A stretch of 64,000 nt of DNA from contig JAMXLO010000141.1 in assembly GCA_024280945.1 (NCBI GenBank), positions 241,696 to 305,695 on the forward strand. The letters run 5' to 3'. Within the stretch, counting starts at the first letter, position 1; the number at the start of each line of letters is the position of its first letter. A model generated the notes under the pieces. It was not told where the DNA came from, ran no database searches, and saw nothing but the letters and a program-made list of their open reading frames with translations. The position numbers were made by a program, and so were the translations under genes. This document shows positions 17,326-25,034 of this stretch, piece after piece. This DNA is from Acetobacteraceae bacterium (GTDB lineage: Bacteria > Pseudomonadota > Alphaproteobacteria > Acetobacterales > Acetobacteraceae).

Positions 17326-17928
17326 CTATCGGCCGGGCTCAGGATAATACTGTGGCGCCTCGCGCCGATCCGCCATGCCATAGTCGCGGATCACCCGGAC
17401 CCGGCGATGCCGCACCCCGCCTGGTTGCCAGGCTTCCGCTGCAGCCGCGTCGCGCCAGGACACCAGCCGCAACAGCTTCCCCGGGGTAGTGATGCTTTCG
17501 TACAGTTCGGCGTCATGTATCCCGGCGGTCGGAGCTTGCGGCACCGCTTCCCCTTCGCAAATGCTGATCTCCTTCGCCACGCCGACCTCGGTCGCGTCGA
17601 AGTGGTGCTGCTCGAGCACCTTCCCAGGCGGCAGCTGCGTATCCGTCGTGATTTCACCGACCCGCAGGTGGTAGTCTTCGAATACCTCGAACCTGCCCTT
17701 CTCCTGCACGCCATGATGCATCGCGTGAGTCCGCCAACGCACCACCGCCTTCTCATCGGCCCAGATCGACAGCGAGAGCAGCCGACCCTCGGTTCGCTGA
17801 CTCCTGAAGCGCTCGTTGTCGATAAAGCCTCGGATTTTCTCCAGTTCCGGTCGCAGGAGCTTCGCCAGATTCAGATACTGATCCCAGCGGTCCCGCTTAG
17901 GCTGCACTTCAAAGATCACCGCAAACAT
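17326..17928 (-). CDS. antibiotic-biosynthesis-monooxygenase (ABM) domain protein
   Basis: 200 residues, apparently two ferredoxin-like ABM units in tandem. Seen: the first unit runs from MFAVIFEVQPKRDRWDQYL through GRLLSLSIWADEKAVVRWRTH, and the second ends with KLLRLVSWRDAAAAEAWQPG, the typical W-containing ABM strand-helix pattern; the second copy is more divergent. ABM proteins range from cofactor-free oxygenases to haem-degrading enzymes, and none of those activities can be assigned here. The start overlaps the stop of the upstream hydrolase by one base (TAATG). A 91-base gap separates it from the TauD gene. Confidence 0.8.
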   Translation of the reverse strand: MFAVIFEVQPKRDRWDQYLNLAKLLRPELEKIRGFIDNERFRSQRTEGRLLSLSIWADEKAVVRWRTHAMHHGVQEKGRFEVFEDYHLRVGEITTDTQLPPGKVLEQHHFDATEVGVAKEISICEGEAVPQAPTAGIHDAELYESITTPGKLLRLVSWRDAAAAEAWQPGGVRHRRVRVIRDYGMADRREAPQYYPEPGR

Positions 17929-18914
17929 TAGGCTCTTCCTTCGATTCTTTCGATGGCATCGACTGCCTGATCTCCGCCTGTGAGAAAAGTCAGGGTCTCG
18001 CGATACAGCGCGTAGCGGCTCGACTCCAGGTGCATCAGGTGCGTGCCACGACTAATTTTTACGTCACGCCTGATCGGCGCTGAGGCGAACGCGGTGAACA
18101 ACCAGTGCGCATCGTCGTCACGACACATGCTGTCCCATTCACCCCGGATGATCGCCACCGGCGCTGTCACTCGCTGCGGTTCATAGGCAAGATCGCCCGC
18201 CCACGCGCGACCGATGTCGAACCATGGCCCACTCGGCGTCTTCACACTGGCGGGTGTGCGCGTCCTGCTGGTCCGATCACTGTCGAGGTAGCGCTTTCCC
18301 CATTCGGCAAAATGTCGCCGAGACAGCACTGGGGATTGATCCGGCGGCACCTCAGCGGTGAACCGTTGCCACTGATCATGTAGCGATACCAGACGCCAGG
18401 CCGGGAAGTCGGCCGCGGCATCACCGGTCCGCCGCGCAATGGCTCCGAACAGGACGAGGCGATCGACCAGATCAGGGCAACGGGCGGCGAAGCGTCCGGC
18501 AACGATCGTTCCCCATGAATGTGCCACCAACGAGATCTGGCGCACGCTATGATGCGCGCAGATGAAGCACGCGGCCTGTTCGACTTGCCAACTGGCGTCA
18601 TCGGCCGAGCAAAGCGGTTCTCTCCCATCCGGAGGCTCCGACATACTGGGATAAGGGTCCGACTCGCCATAGCCATGAAAGTCGACTCCCCAGACATGGA
18701 AGCCAGCGGCACATAGTTCGTCGCGCCACGACCGGCCATCGAAACGATGGGCAACCGACACTGCTGAAGGAAACGTCGCGCCATGCATGTACAGCACGAC
18801 GCCCTTCGCCTGCACATCCCCGTTTGCCGGCAAGTAGCGCAGGAACAGTGACAAGCCGGCATGATGGCTCGGAATACGAAACTGCACCTCGCGTGGGTCG
18901 AGCATAGCGGGCAT
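17928..18914 (-). CDS. alpha/beta hydrolase
   Basis: 328-residue serine hydrolase of unknown substrate. Seen: oxyanion HGATFPS region, a GYGESDPYP loop, nucleophile elbow AHSWGTIVAG, acid in RGEWDSMC and a late histidine in SRGTHLMHLE, giving a complete Ser-Asp-His triad. AGGAGGGGCGCCC precedes the ATG at 18914. It sits within the paaC-to-thiolase run and overlaps the ABM gene, so it may hydrolyse an ester or ring-opened intermediate; that is inference. Confidence 0.9.
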   Translation of the reverse strand: MPAMLDPREVQFRIPSHHAGLSLFLRYLPANGDVQAKGVVLYMHGATFPSAVSVAHRFDGRSWRDELCAAGFHVWGVDFHGYGESDPYPSMSEPPDGREPLCSADDASWQVEQAACFICAHHSVRQISLVAHSWGTIVAGRFAARCPDLVDRLVLFGAIARRTGDAAADFPAWRLVSLHDQWQRFTAEVPPDQSPVLSRRHFAEWGKRYLDSDRTSRTRTPASVKTPSGPWFDIGRAWAGDLAYEPQRVTAPVAIIRGEWDSMCRDDDAHWLFTAFASAPIRRDVKISRGTHLMHLESSRYALYRETLTFLTGGDQAVDAIERIEGRA

Positions 18915-18998
18915 GGGCGCCCCTCCTTTGTCTCGGCCCGATATGCGTCGTCCAGCGTCCCCCTTCTATCTGCGTTCGCTTCGGCGGTGGCCGAAGGA

Positions 18999-19391
18999 TC
19001 ACACCACGGCTATCGCGTTCATCTCGATCAGATAGTCGGGATGCGTGAATTTGCTCACCTCGACCAGCGTGGACGCTGGCGGCGGCGATGGGAAGTATTC
19101 GCGCCGCACCTTATGAATCGGCGCGAGGTTCTCCATGTTGCGCACGTAGACATCGACGCGGCAGACATTGGCCAGCGTGCCGCCGGCGGCCTCTACTGCC
19201 GCCTTGACGTTCTCACATACCTGGCGCGTCTGCGCCTCGATATCGCCCAGACCCGCGATCGTTCCGTCAGGCCGCTGTGCGACCATGCCAGAAATAAACA
19301 CGAGCTTTCCGGTCGCTTCCACGGCGATCGCCTGGGCAAAATGGCCGCCCGGCTTCGGTGCCTTATCGGTCACGATCGCTTGTCTTGCCAT
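18999..19391 (-). CDS. RidA family protein lacking the usual active-site Arg
   Basis: 130-residue Rid (YjgF/YER057c/UK114) protein. Seen: FAQAIAVEATGKLVFISGMVAQRPDG and the C-terminal VEVSKFTHPDYLIEMNAIAVV. In the enamine/imine deaminase RidA the segment before VEV reads ARSC with a substrate-carboxylate Arg; here it is PASTLVEV, so the Arg is missing and RidA-type deamination is doubtful. Such members often sit in catabolic clusters and act on other carbonyl compounds. GGGAGGAG precedes two adjacent ATGs (19394, 19391); I use the second for spacing. It follows paaD by 17 bases. Confidence 0.9.
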   Translation of the reverse strand: MARQAIVTDKAPKPGGHFAQAIAVEATGKLVFISGMVAQRPDGTIAGLGDIEAQTRQVCENVKAAVEAAGGTLANVCRVDVYVRNMENLAPIHKVRREYFPSPPPASTLVEVSKFTHPDYLIEMNAIAVV

Positions 19392-19408
19392 CATCTCCTC
19401 CCCTTCGG

Positions 19409-19897
19409 TCAGTGGCACTTGAACGCGTCGAACGGCTCGCGGCAGGCACGGCAGCGCTGCAGCGACTTGCACGCGGTCGAGCCGAATTCGCTGATCAGCT
19501 CCGTCTCCGCACTGCCGCAACGTGGACAGACCGGATGTTCCTCGCCAAACAACGCGCGGCGCGACGCGGTATGCGCCGGCGGCGCGATGCCGGATGCAGC
19601 AAGCTTGCGACGCGCGGCATCGCTCAACCAGTCCGTCGTCCACGCGGGCGACAGTTGCATATACACGCGCGCCTTGACGTTGGCGCGCGCCAGCGCAGTC
19701 TCGATATCCAACATGATCATGTTCATGGCTGGGCAGCCGGAATAGGTTGGCGTGATCGTGACAGCCACAGTATCGCCGTGCACGGACACGTCACGAAGGA
19801 CGCCCAGATCGGCAATCGTGAGCACTGGGATTTCCGGGTCCGTCACGGTCTCCAGTACGGCCAGGGCGCGGTCACGCAAGGACGGTTGGTCTACCAT
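19409..19897 (-). CDS. paaD: 1,2-phenylacetyl-CoA epoxidase subunit PaaD
   Basis: Accessory subunit needed for activity of the phenylacetyl-CoA epoxidase, related to SufT/MIP18 iron-sulfur maturation proteins. Seen: N-terminal DPEIPVLTIADLGVLRDV and TPTYSGCPAMNMI (the DUF59-type core), and a C-terminal zinc-finger-like tail with CPRCGSAETELISEFGSTACK, CRACREPFDAFKCH. Length 162 is normal. The ATG at 19897 overlaps the end of paaC by seven bases, the usual arrangement. RidA follows closely. Confidence 0.95.
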   Translation of the reverse strand: MVDQPSLRDRALAVLETVTDPEIPVLTIADLGVLRDVSVHGDTVAVTITPTYSGCPAMNMIMLDIETALARANVKARVYMQLSPAWTTDWLSDAARRKLAASGIAPPAHTASRRALFGEEHPVCPRCGSAETELISEFGSTACKSLQRCRACREPFDAFKCH

Positions 19898-20643
19898 GTT
19901 GCACCGGGATGGGCGCGCTGCAGGAACTGCATCTCGGCCAAGAGATAGCCAAAATGCTCGGTGTGCCGCCCGCTGCGCCCACCTGACTGCATCCAGCTGG
20001 CCTCTGGCCTCACCAACCTCGCCCGCGACAAGATGTTGTCCACACTTGTAACCCAAGGGGCGCGCAGTGTCGCTGGATCCGCGAAGACACCGTCAGCAGC
20101 GAATGCTTCGAACAGTTCGCCGGTATAGGGCCACAGCGAGTCGATCGCCGCCTGCGCGCGACGATGGCTTTCGTCGGTGCCATCGCCGAGACGGATCAAC
20201 CACTCGCCCGCGTGACGCAGATGATAAGCGGTTTCTTTCTCCGCCTTCGCGGCAATCGCCGCGATGGTCGAGTCGCTCGATCCGATAGAAGCACGCCAGA
20301 ACGGGTCAACAAACGCGGACACTAGCAGCAGCCGTGCGATGCTGAAGGCAAAATCCCCGTTGGGCAGCTCCATGATCAGGCAGTTGCGCCAGCCCTGAGC
20401 GTCGCGCAGATAGGCAAGCTGGTCCTCGGTGTGACCCGTCAGCGTACCGGCATATTCGTACAGCAACCGCGCCTGCCCGATCAGATCGAGCGCAATGTTT
20501 GCGAGCGCCAGTTCCTCCTCCAGCAGCGGGGCGTGGCCTGTCCACTCCGAAAGCCGATGCCCCAGGATCAGCGCATCATCGGCGCGTTCCAGAAGCTGCC
20601 GGACGAGTGGCGTCTCCTCAATCGTGATCGACGTCGTAGCCAT
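19891..20643 (-). CDS. paaC: 1,2-phenylacetyl-CoA epoxidase structural subunit PaaC
   Basis: Catalytically silent ferritin-like partner that forms the heterodimer with PaaA. Seen: HRLSEWTGHAPLLEEELALANIALDLIGQARL at the N-terminus, then KEVAYHLRH-like AEKETAYHLRHAGEWLIRLGDGT, and ESHRRAQAAIDSLWPYTGELF near the C-terminus. Length 250 is normal. Start ATG 20643 is preferred to a codon 15 residues earlier. It heads the minus-strand run towards the thiolase, and is 54 bases from the oxidoreductase gene upstream on the same strand. Its partner gene paaA is about 9 kb away on the opposite strand. Confidence 0.94.
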   Translation of the reverse strand: MATTSITIEETPLVRQLLERADDALILGHRLSEWTGHAPLLEEELALANIALDLIGQARLLYEYAGTLTGHTEDQLAYLRDAQGWRNCLIMELPNGDFAFSIARLLLVSAFVDPFWRASIGSSDSTIAAIAAKAEKETAYHLRHAGEWLIRLGDGTDESHRRAQAAIDSLWPYTGELFEAFAADGVFADPATLRAPWVTSVDNILSRARLVRPEASWMQSGGRSGRHTEHFGYLLAEMQFLQRAHPGATW

Positions 20644-20697
20644 CACGCTGGATCCATGGCTTGGTCCACCTCCATGTGAGCTGCACAAGACCTATGG

Positions 20698-21645
20698 TCA
20701 AGCTTGCCGCTCGGCACGCTGGTAACACTGGTCCACCAGCGCCGTCGCGGCGGCGAACTCGCGCAACGAGACGAATGGCGGCCGACCGGCTGCGATGCGA
20801 CCAATAGTATCAGCCACGAAGTTCCCATAGCGCTGGTTGGACGGCACGTAGGCGACCTGGTCCAGCGAGTGTGGCGGCACCGCGATGAGTTTGCTTCCAT
20901 CATCCACCAGCGCACCATGTTCGCCGTTGATGCGCATCTCGAAGCTGCCGCCGACATCCGGATGGGTGTAGCCCGCCTCTACTATTCCAACCATGCCGTC
21001 GCGCGACCGCAGTGTGACCGCGGCATAGTCCTCTACCGCTTCGCCGAATACGCTGCGAAACGCGGCATGTTCGACGTGCACCGGCTGTTGACCGGCGCAG
21101 ATAAGGAAAGCATGCACGCCATGCACACCCAGATTGCGTAGCGCACCACCGCCGCTCTGCTGCGGGTCGAGCATCCAGGGCACATGCCAATCACGATAAC
21201 GCCGCGGATGGCCATTGATGATGCGGAAATAGAAATGCAGCACCCGCCCGCAGTCGTGCAACGCCTCAACCGCCCCGCCGATACGGTTGACCAGCGCCAC
21301 CGCCACAAACTGGTTGCCCCGCTCGGCCGCATCGGCGAGCGGGGCAACATCCCCATGGCTCACGCCGATCGGCTTATCGGCCAGGATCGGTATGCCCTGC
21401 TCGATGAGCCAGGCAAGCTGTGCGGCCGCCGCTGGGCCCCGACCCAGTGCGATGACAAGGTCGGGGCGGTCATCGATCGCTGCGGCAGCATTCGGTCGCG
21501 CGATGCCGCCGCAGGCATCAACGAACCGCGCAACTGCTCCGACATCCGGATCCCAGACACCGGCAATTTGTGCGCCGGCGTCCAGCACTCCCTTGGCGTG
21601 CATGCCGGCGTGCCAGTGCCCCACTCCAAGCATCGCCACGCGCAT
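20698..21645 (-). CDS. Gfo/Idh/MocA-family oxidoreductase
   Basis: NAD(P)-dependent dehydrogenase of the glucose-fructose oxidoreductase family, usually acting on sugars, inositols or related polyols. Seen: N-terminal Rossmann loop VAMLGVGHWHAGMH, LADKPIGVSHGD with the catalytic Lys of the EKP-like motif, and the C-terminal GGGALRNLGVHGVHAF with the conserved D/H-type loop. AGGGAGGGG precedes two adjacent ATGs (21648 and 21645); the second has better spacing. Length about 315. Upstream on the same strand lies a dead ABC ATPase gene, so it may have been part of an uptake-and-oxidation operon, which is inference. Confidence 0.88.
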   Translation of the reverse strand: MRVAMLGVGHWHAGMHAKGVLDAGAQIAGVWDPDVGAVARFVDACGGIARPNAAAAIDDRPDLVIALGRGPAAAAQLAWLIEQGIPILADKPIGVSHGDVAPLADAAERGNQFVAVALVNRIGGAVEALHDCGRVLHFYFRIINGHPRRYRDWHVPWMLDPQQSGGGALRNLGVHGVHAFLICAGQQPVHVEHAAFRSVFGEAVEDYAAVTLRSRDGMVGIVEAGYTHPDVGGSFEMRINGEHGALVDDGSKLIAVPPHSLDQVAYVPSNQRYGNFVADTIGRIAAGRPPFVSLREFAAATALVDQCYQRAERQA

Positions 21646-21655
21646 CATCCCCTCC

Positions 21656-21961
21656 CTAGAAACCGTCAGTCCCATGCAGAATACCGCGTGACAGGAAGAT
21701 CTGCGTGACCTGTTGGGCCAGCTCCACGAATGCCGCCATCCGACGCGCCTCGATGCCGCGCGGCCGCGGCAGATTGACGTCGATCATCTGCTCGATCCGG
21801 CCTGGCCGTGGCGACATGACCACCACCCGGTCGGCCAGGAGCACCGCTTCGTCGATACTGTGGGTGACAAACAGCACGGTCTTGCCGGTCCGCAGGCATG
21901 GCGCCTCCAGATCGATGCGCATCTGCTCGCGAGTCAGAGCGTCAAGCGCGCCGAACGGCAC
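21656..21961 (-). pseudogene. remnant of an SsuB/TauB-type ABC transporter ATPase
   Basis: Only the C-terminal half of a nitrate/sulfonate/taurine-type ABC ATPase survives. Seen: PFGALDALTREQM, which normally follows the Walker B MDE, then RTGKTVLFVTHSIDEAVLLADRVVVM with the H-loop His, and PRPGRIEQ. Walker A, the signature LSGG and Walker B itself are all missing, so no ATPase can be made. Homology stops within about ten bases of a palindromic repeat (21968-22054), which suggests the 5' half was lost or replaced when the repeat arrived or through recombination at it. No permease or binding-protein gene remains in the window. Confidence 0.85.
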
Positions 21962-21967
21962 ACCACT

Positions 21968-22054
21968 TGTCATTGCGAAAAGCGAAGCGACGAAGCAATC
22001 TCTCAGCGCAGTGCGCACGGCCATCGGGATTGCTTCGCTTCGCTCGCAATGACA
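21968..22054. repeat. palindromic intergenic repeat (REP/MITE-like)
   Basis: Imperfect inverted arms, TGTCATTGCGA...GAAGCAATC (21968-22000) and its complement (22028-22054), enclose a 27-base centre with GCGCAGTGCGC. This type of element is widespread between genes in Proteobacteria and is often read as CHCERSEAI / RDCFVASLFAM when translated. It abuts the broken edge of the ABC ATPase remnant. A partial relative lies at 46661-46688. Confidence 0.85.
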
Positions 22055-22064
22055 CGCGCGGATC

Positions 22065-22460
22065 CTACAGCACCATCTGAGTCTGCGTGACTTTGGCGAC
22101 CAACCTGCCCTGTTCGTTGCTGATCCGCGTCTCCCATACCTGCGTGCGTCGGCCGCGATGCAACGGTATCGCCTCGGCAATCAATCGAGCTCCGATTGGC
22201 GACGCGCTGAAAAAGTTCGTCTTGCTTTCCAAGGTCGTCGTGCCCTGTCCTTCGCGCAGGTTCACCATCGTGCCGATTGCGCCAACCGTGTCGGCGAATG
22301 CCATGATCGCCCCGCCATGCGCGATCTCCCCCAAAGTGCACAGGTCTTCGCGAATTGTCAGTTCGGCAACCACGCGCTCCGGCTCGGCGACAGAAACTGT
22401 GAGTCCCATCCATCGCGGCAACGGCGGCAGTTCCCGTTGCAGACGTGCGGCCATGTTCAT
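22065..22460 (-). CDS. PaaI-like hotdog-fold thioesterase
   Basis: 131-residue hotdog protein, probably a CoA thioesterase. Seen: the family block LGEIAHGGAIMAFADTVGAIGT with the HGG and catalytic acid (D in FADT), then TNFFSASPIGARLIAEAIPLHRGRRTQVWETRI, typical of the PaaI/YdiI group. Its presence near the paa genes fits a role in releasing CoA from dead-end aromatic intermediates, as in PaaI, but the two are not in one operon and the substrate is not known. The gene is divergent from the M20 peptidase. Confidence 0.9.
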   Translation of the reverse strand: MNMAARLQRELPPLPRWMGLTVSVAEPERVVAELTIREDLCTLGEIAHGGAIMAFADTVGAIGTMVNLREGQGTTTLESKTNFFSASPIGARLIAEAIPLHRGRRTQVWETRISNEQGRLVAKVTQTQMVL

Positions 22461-22534
22461 CTCGCGCCTCCCTTGGCTTGCCCATCGCCGCGTCCTCGGC
22501 CAGAACGCCGTAATGCAGCAGGAGCCCCAGTGCC

Positions 22535-23752
22535 ATGACCGATCAGGCCGAGTCGATGATCCGCGAGGTCATGGCGAGCGAAACCTATCGCAAAGCCACG
22601 GCGACGCTCGCGGCCGAGCACGACCGCACGGTAGAGGACATCATTACACTGACCCAGATCGCGGCGCCTTCCTTCCAGGAAGAGACTCGCGCCCGCGCCT
22701 TCCTGGGTATGGCGGAGGCTCACGGCCTGACGAATCTGCAGATCGATGCGGAAGGCAACGTCACCGGAGTACGCCCCGGTAGCGGCAACGGCCCCTTGGT
22801 CTGCATCGCAGCACATCTCGACACGGTGTTCCCCGCTGGCACCGATCTGATCGTCCGTCGCGACGGCACGAAGCTGTTCGCACCTGGGGTCGGCGACGAT
22901 ACGCGCTCGCTCGCCGTGTTGCTGGCATGGCTGCGTGCCCTCGATGCGGCCGGCGTGCGTACGCGCGCCGATCTCCTGTTCGTCGCCGATGTCGGCGAGG
23001 AAGGACCGGGGGATCTGCGCGGCATGCGCTATCTGTTCCAGAAGGGCCGCTACAAGGACCGCATCCGCGCCTTCATCACGGTGGACAGTCCGGATATGGA
23101 GCACATCGCCACCGGTGGGGTCGGCTCCAAACGCTACCGCGTCACCTTCAACGGTCCGGGAGGCCATAGCTACGGAGCGTTTGGCCTCGTCAATCCGATG
23201 TTCGCCATGGCTGACGCCGTCTCACGGCTTGGCCGCATCAGCGTGCCAGCCCATCCCAAGACGACCTACAGCGCATCGCTGACCGGGGGCGGCACGTCGA
23301 TCAACTCGATCCCCAACAGCGTCTGGACCGAGTTCGACCTACGCTCGGAATCGCCGCAAGAACTGGCGCGGCTGGAGGCCGGCTTCCTCGACCTGCTGCA
23401 ACAGGCGGTGGCCGCCGAGAACGCAACCCGATCAACACGCAACGGCGTCGTGGCAACGGAGATCCGAAAGATCGGCGATCGGCCGGCCGGCCGCACCGAT
23501 GAAAACAGCGAGTTGGTCCGCCTCGCCTTCGCGGCGATTAGCGCGCATGGCTTTTGCCCTCGCTTCGAAACGTCCTCGACCGATGCGAACATTCCGATGA
23601 GCCTCGGCATCCCGGCCATCAAGATCGGCTCGGGTGGAACCGGCGGACGCGCTCACTCTCTGGAGGAGTGGATCGACGTCGCACCGGAAGCGTCGTTGCG
23701 CGGTATGGCGGCAGGACTGGCGACAATCATGGCCGTCGCCGGAACCGCCTGA
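22535..23752 (+). CDS. M20-family metallopeptidase
   Basis: Dinuclear zinc hydrolase of the M20/M25/M40 clan (peptidase T or acylaminoacylase-like). Seen: AAHLDTVFPAG with the first His and the Asp two residues later, GVGDDTRSLA with the bridging Asp, GEEGPGDLRG with the catalytic and metal Glu pair, and a final AHSLEEWIDV bearing the last His. A dimerisation lid lies in the middle (about 200-310). Length 405. It is divergent from the hotdog gene and its stop abuts the convergent PrpF-family gene. Substrate unknown; dipeptide, acyl-amino acid or carbamoyl compounds are all possible. Confidence 0.9.
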   Translation: MTDQAESMIREVMASETYRKATATLAAEHDRTVEDIITLTQIAAPSFQEETRARAFLGMAEAHGLTNLQIDAEGNVTGVRPGSGNGPLVCIAAHLDTVFPAGTDLIVRRDGTKLFAPGVGDDTRSLAVLLAWLRALDAAGVRTRADLLFVADVGEEGPGDLRGMRYLFQKGRYKDRIRAFITVDSPDMEHIATGGVGSKRYRVTFNGPGGHSYGAFGLVNPMFAMADAVSRLGRISVPAHPKTTYSASLTGGGTSINSIPNSVWTEFDLRSESPQELARLEAGFLDLLQQAVAAENATRSTRNGVVATEIRKIGDRPAGRTDENSELVRLAFAAISAHGFCPRFETSSTDANIPMSLGIPAIKIGSGGTGGRAHSLEEWIDVAPEASLRGMAAGLATIMAVAGTA

Positions 23753-24970
23753 TCAATTGCACAGGGACAGCAGCGCATCACGCAACCCCGCAGAAGCACG
23801 GTACAGCGGAACATGCCCCCGCAGCAGGATCTGCGTGCTGCGGCGATAGGCGGCCTTCCTCACCTCCAGCCCGGACGGCAGCAGGCGCGCCTGGATCGTC
23901 GCCTGCAGTATGCCGGCGGGATTTTCGATCCCGACATCGACCTCTGCCAAATCAGCGGGCACCGGCCGGAGACCGTGGGCGAGTTGGTGGGCGACCGAGC
24001 CTGGGATCAATGCGGCGGCTGCCAGGCAGCACCCCCCGGAGACCGCCAGCGAACGGTGAGCCGTCTGCGGCGTAAAGTAGCGCACTGCGACGTGCCCCGA
24101 TCCGCACGGGGGACCGACAATACATACCTTCGGGATCGTCTCGCTGTCCGCGAGTTCTTCCGCCGTCATTGCGCGACCGCCCGCCGCCTTCAGCCCCATT
24201 CGCAATCCGGCTTCCACCCAAATCGCGCGAAGTGCCGCCATGAATTCGCGATCGGCCTCGAGCGCTTCGGGGGGTTCCTGCGCCGTCTTGCCGAAGTCAG
24301 TGGCACGCGCGATGACCATCGGCACCGCGACGTCTACGCAGGAAACTGAACAACCGCCGATGTCGTCGACCGGACGTTCGGTCGGCAGCAGGCGTCCAGT
24401 CTTGGCGCCGACCGGATTGGCAAGAAACAGATCCACCGCAGGAAAAGCCCCGTCGACGCCGGGAATCTCAGCCGGAACGAAGCTGCCGTCGGCGGCAAAC
24501 CGCATCCGCGAACCCGCCGTCACGCCGGTATTGGTATTGAATATATCGATCTCGAACGCCTCGCCGTTGGCTTCAGCCTGACCGCTGTCCAGCGCCCAGA
24601 GCGGCAGTGCCGCGGTCATGTTCCCGCAGTTCACGCTCCAGTCGATCGCGGACTTGTCGGCAGCAAGCTGCGCGAAGGTGCTGACAATCCGGCGCCGGTT
24701 TCCGTCAGCCGCCAGCCTGGCGAAGAACACCTTGTTGCCCGTCGGCACGATCCGGCCCAGGCCGGTGATCTGCTTGTTGCCCCGGCGCGTCCCTTCCAGC
24801 GGCAGCCCCATCAGGTGACGCAGCAGTTCCTCGCGCAATGGTTGCTCGCGCGGTGCCCAATGTTCCGCGATCACCAGCCCGGTGGACGTGCCGCCACGGA
24901 CGTGATGGACCGGGAATTCCACGCACCCGTTGCGCAACAGCGGTGGAGGATCGAGCGGTGTCGCGGCCAT
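23753..24970 (-). CDS. PrpF-family isomerase
   Basis: 405-residue protein of the PrpF (AcnD accessory)/4-oxalomesaconate tautomerase family, which shifts double bonds in unsaturated dicarboxylic or tricarboxylic acids, in the diaminopimelate-epimerase fold. Seen: VHHVRGGTSTGLVI at the start, DWSVNCGNMTAALPLWAL with the first conserved Cys, and VGPPCGSGHVAVRYF with the second. Without prpB, prpC, acnD or protocatechuate genes nearby I cannot tell methylcitrate from 4-oxalomesaconate roles, so I give no symbol. It is divergent from hyuB with 64 bases between the starts, which may be a shared regulatory region. Confidence 0.88.
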   Translation of the reverse strand: MAATPLDPPPLLRNGCVEFPVHHVRGGTSTGLVIAEHWAPREQPLREELLRHLMGLPLEGTRRGNKQITGLGRIVPTGNKVFFARLAADGNRRRIVSTFAQLAADKSAIDWSVNCGNMTAALPLWALDSGQAEANGEAFEIDIFNTNTGVTAGSRMRFAADGSFVPAEIPGVDGAFPAVDLFLANPVGAKTGRLLPTERPVDDIGGCSVSCVDVAVPMVIARATDFGKTAQEPPEALEADREFMAALRAIWVEAGLRMGLKAAGGRAMTAEELADSETIPKVCIVGPPCGSGHVAVRYFTPQTAHRSLAVSGGCCLAAAALIPGSVAHQLAHGLRPVPADLAEVDVGIENPAGILQATIQARLLPSGLEVRKAAYRRSTQILLRGHVPLYRASAGLRDALLSLCN

Positions 24971-25034
24971 GGGCGACAGCTAACCATGCTCGCGAACGGT
25001 TGTCAGCGCCGCGCGGCGGTGGTCGGATGACCCA

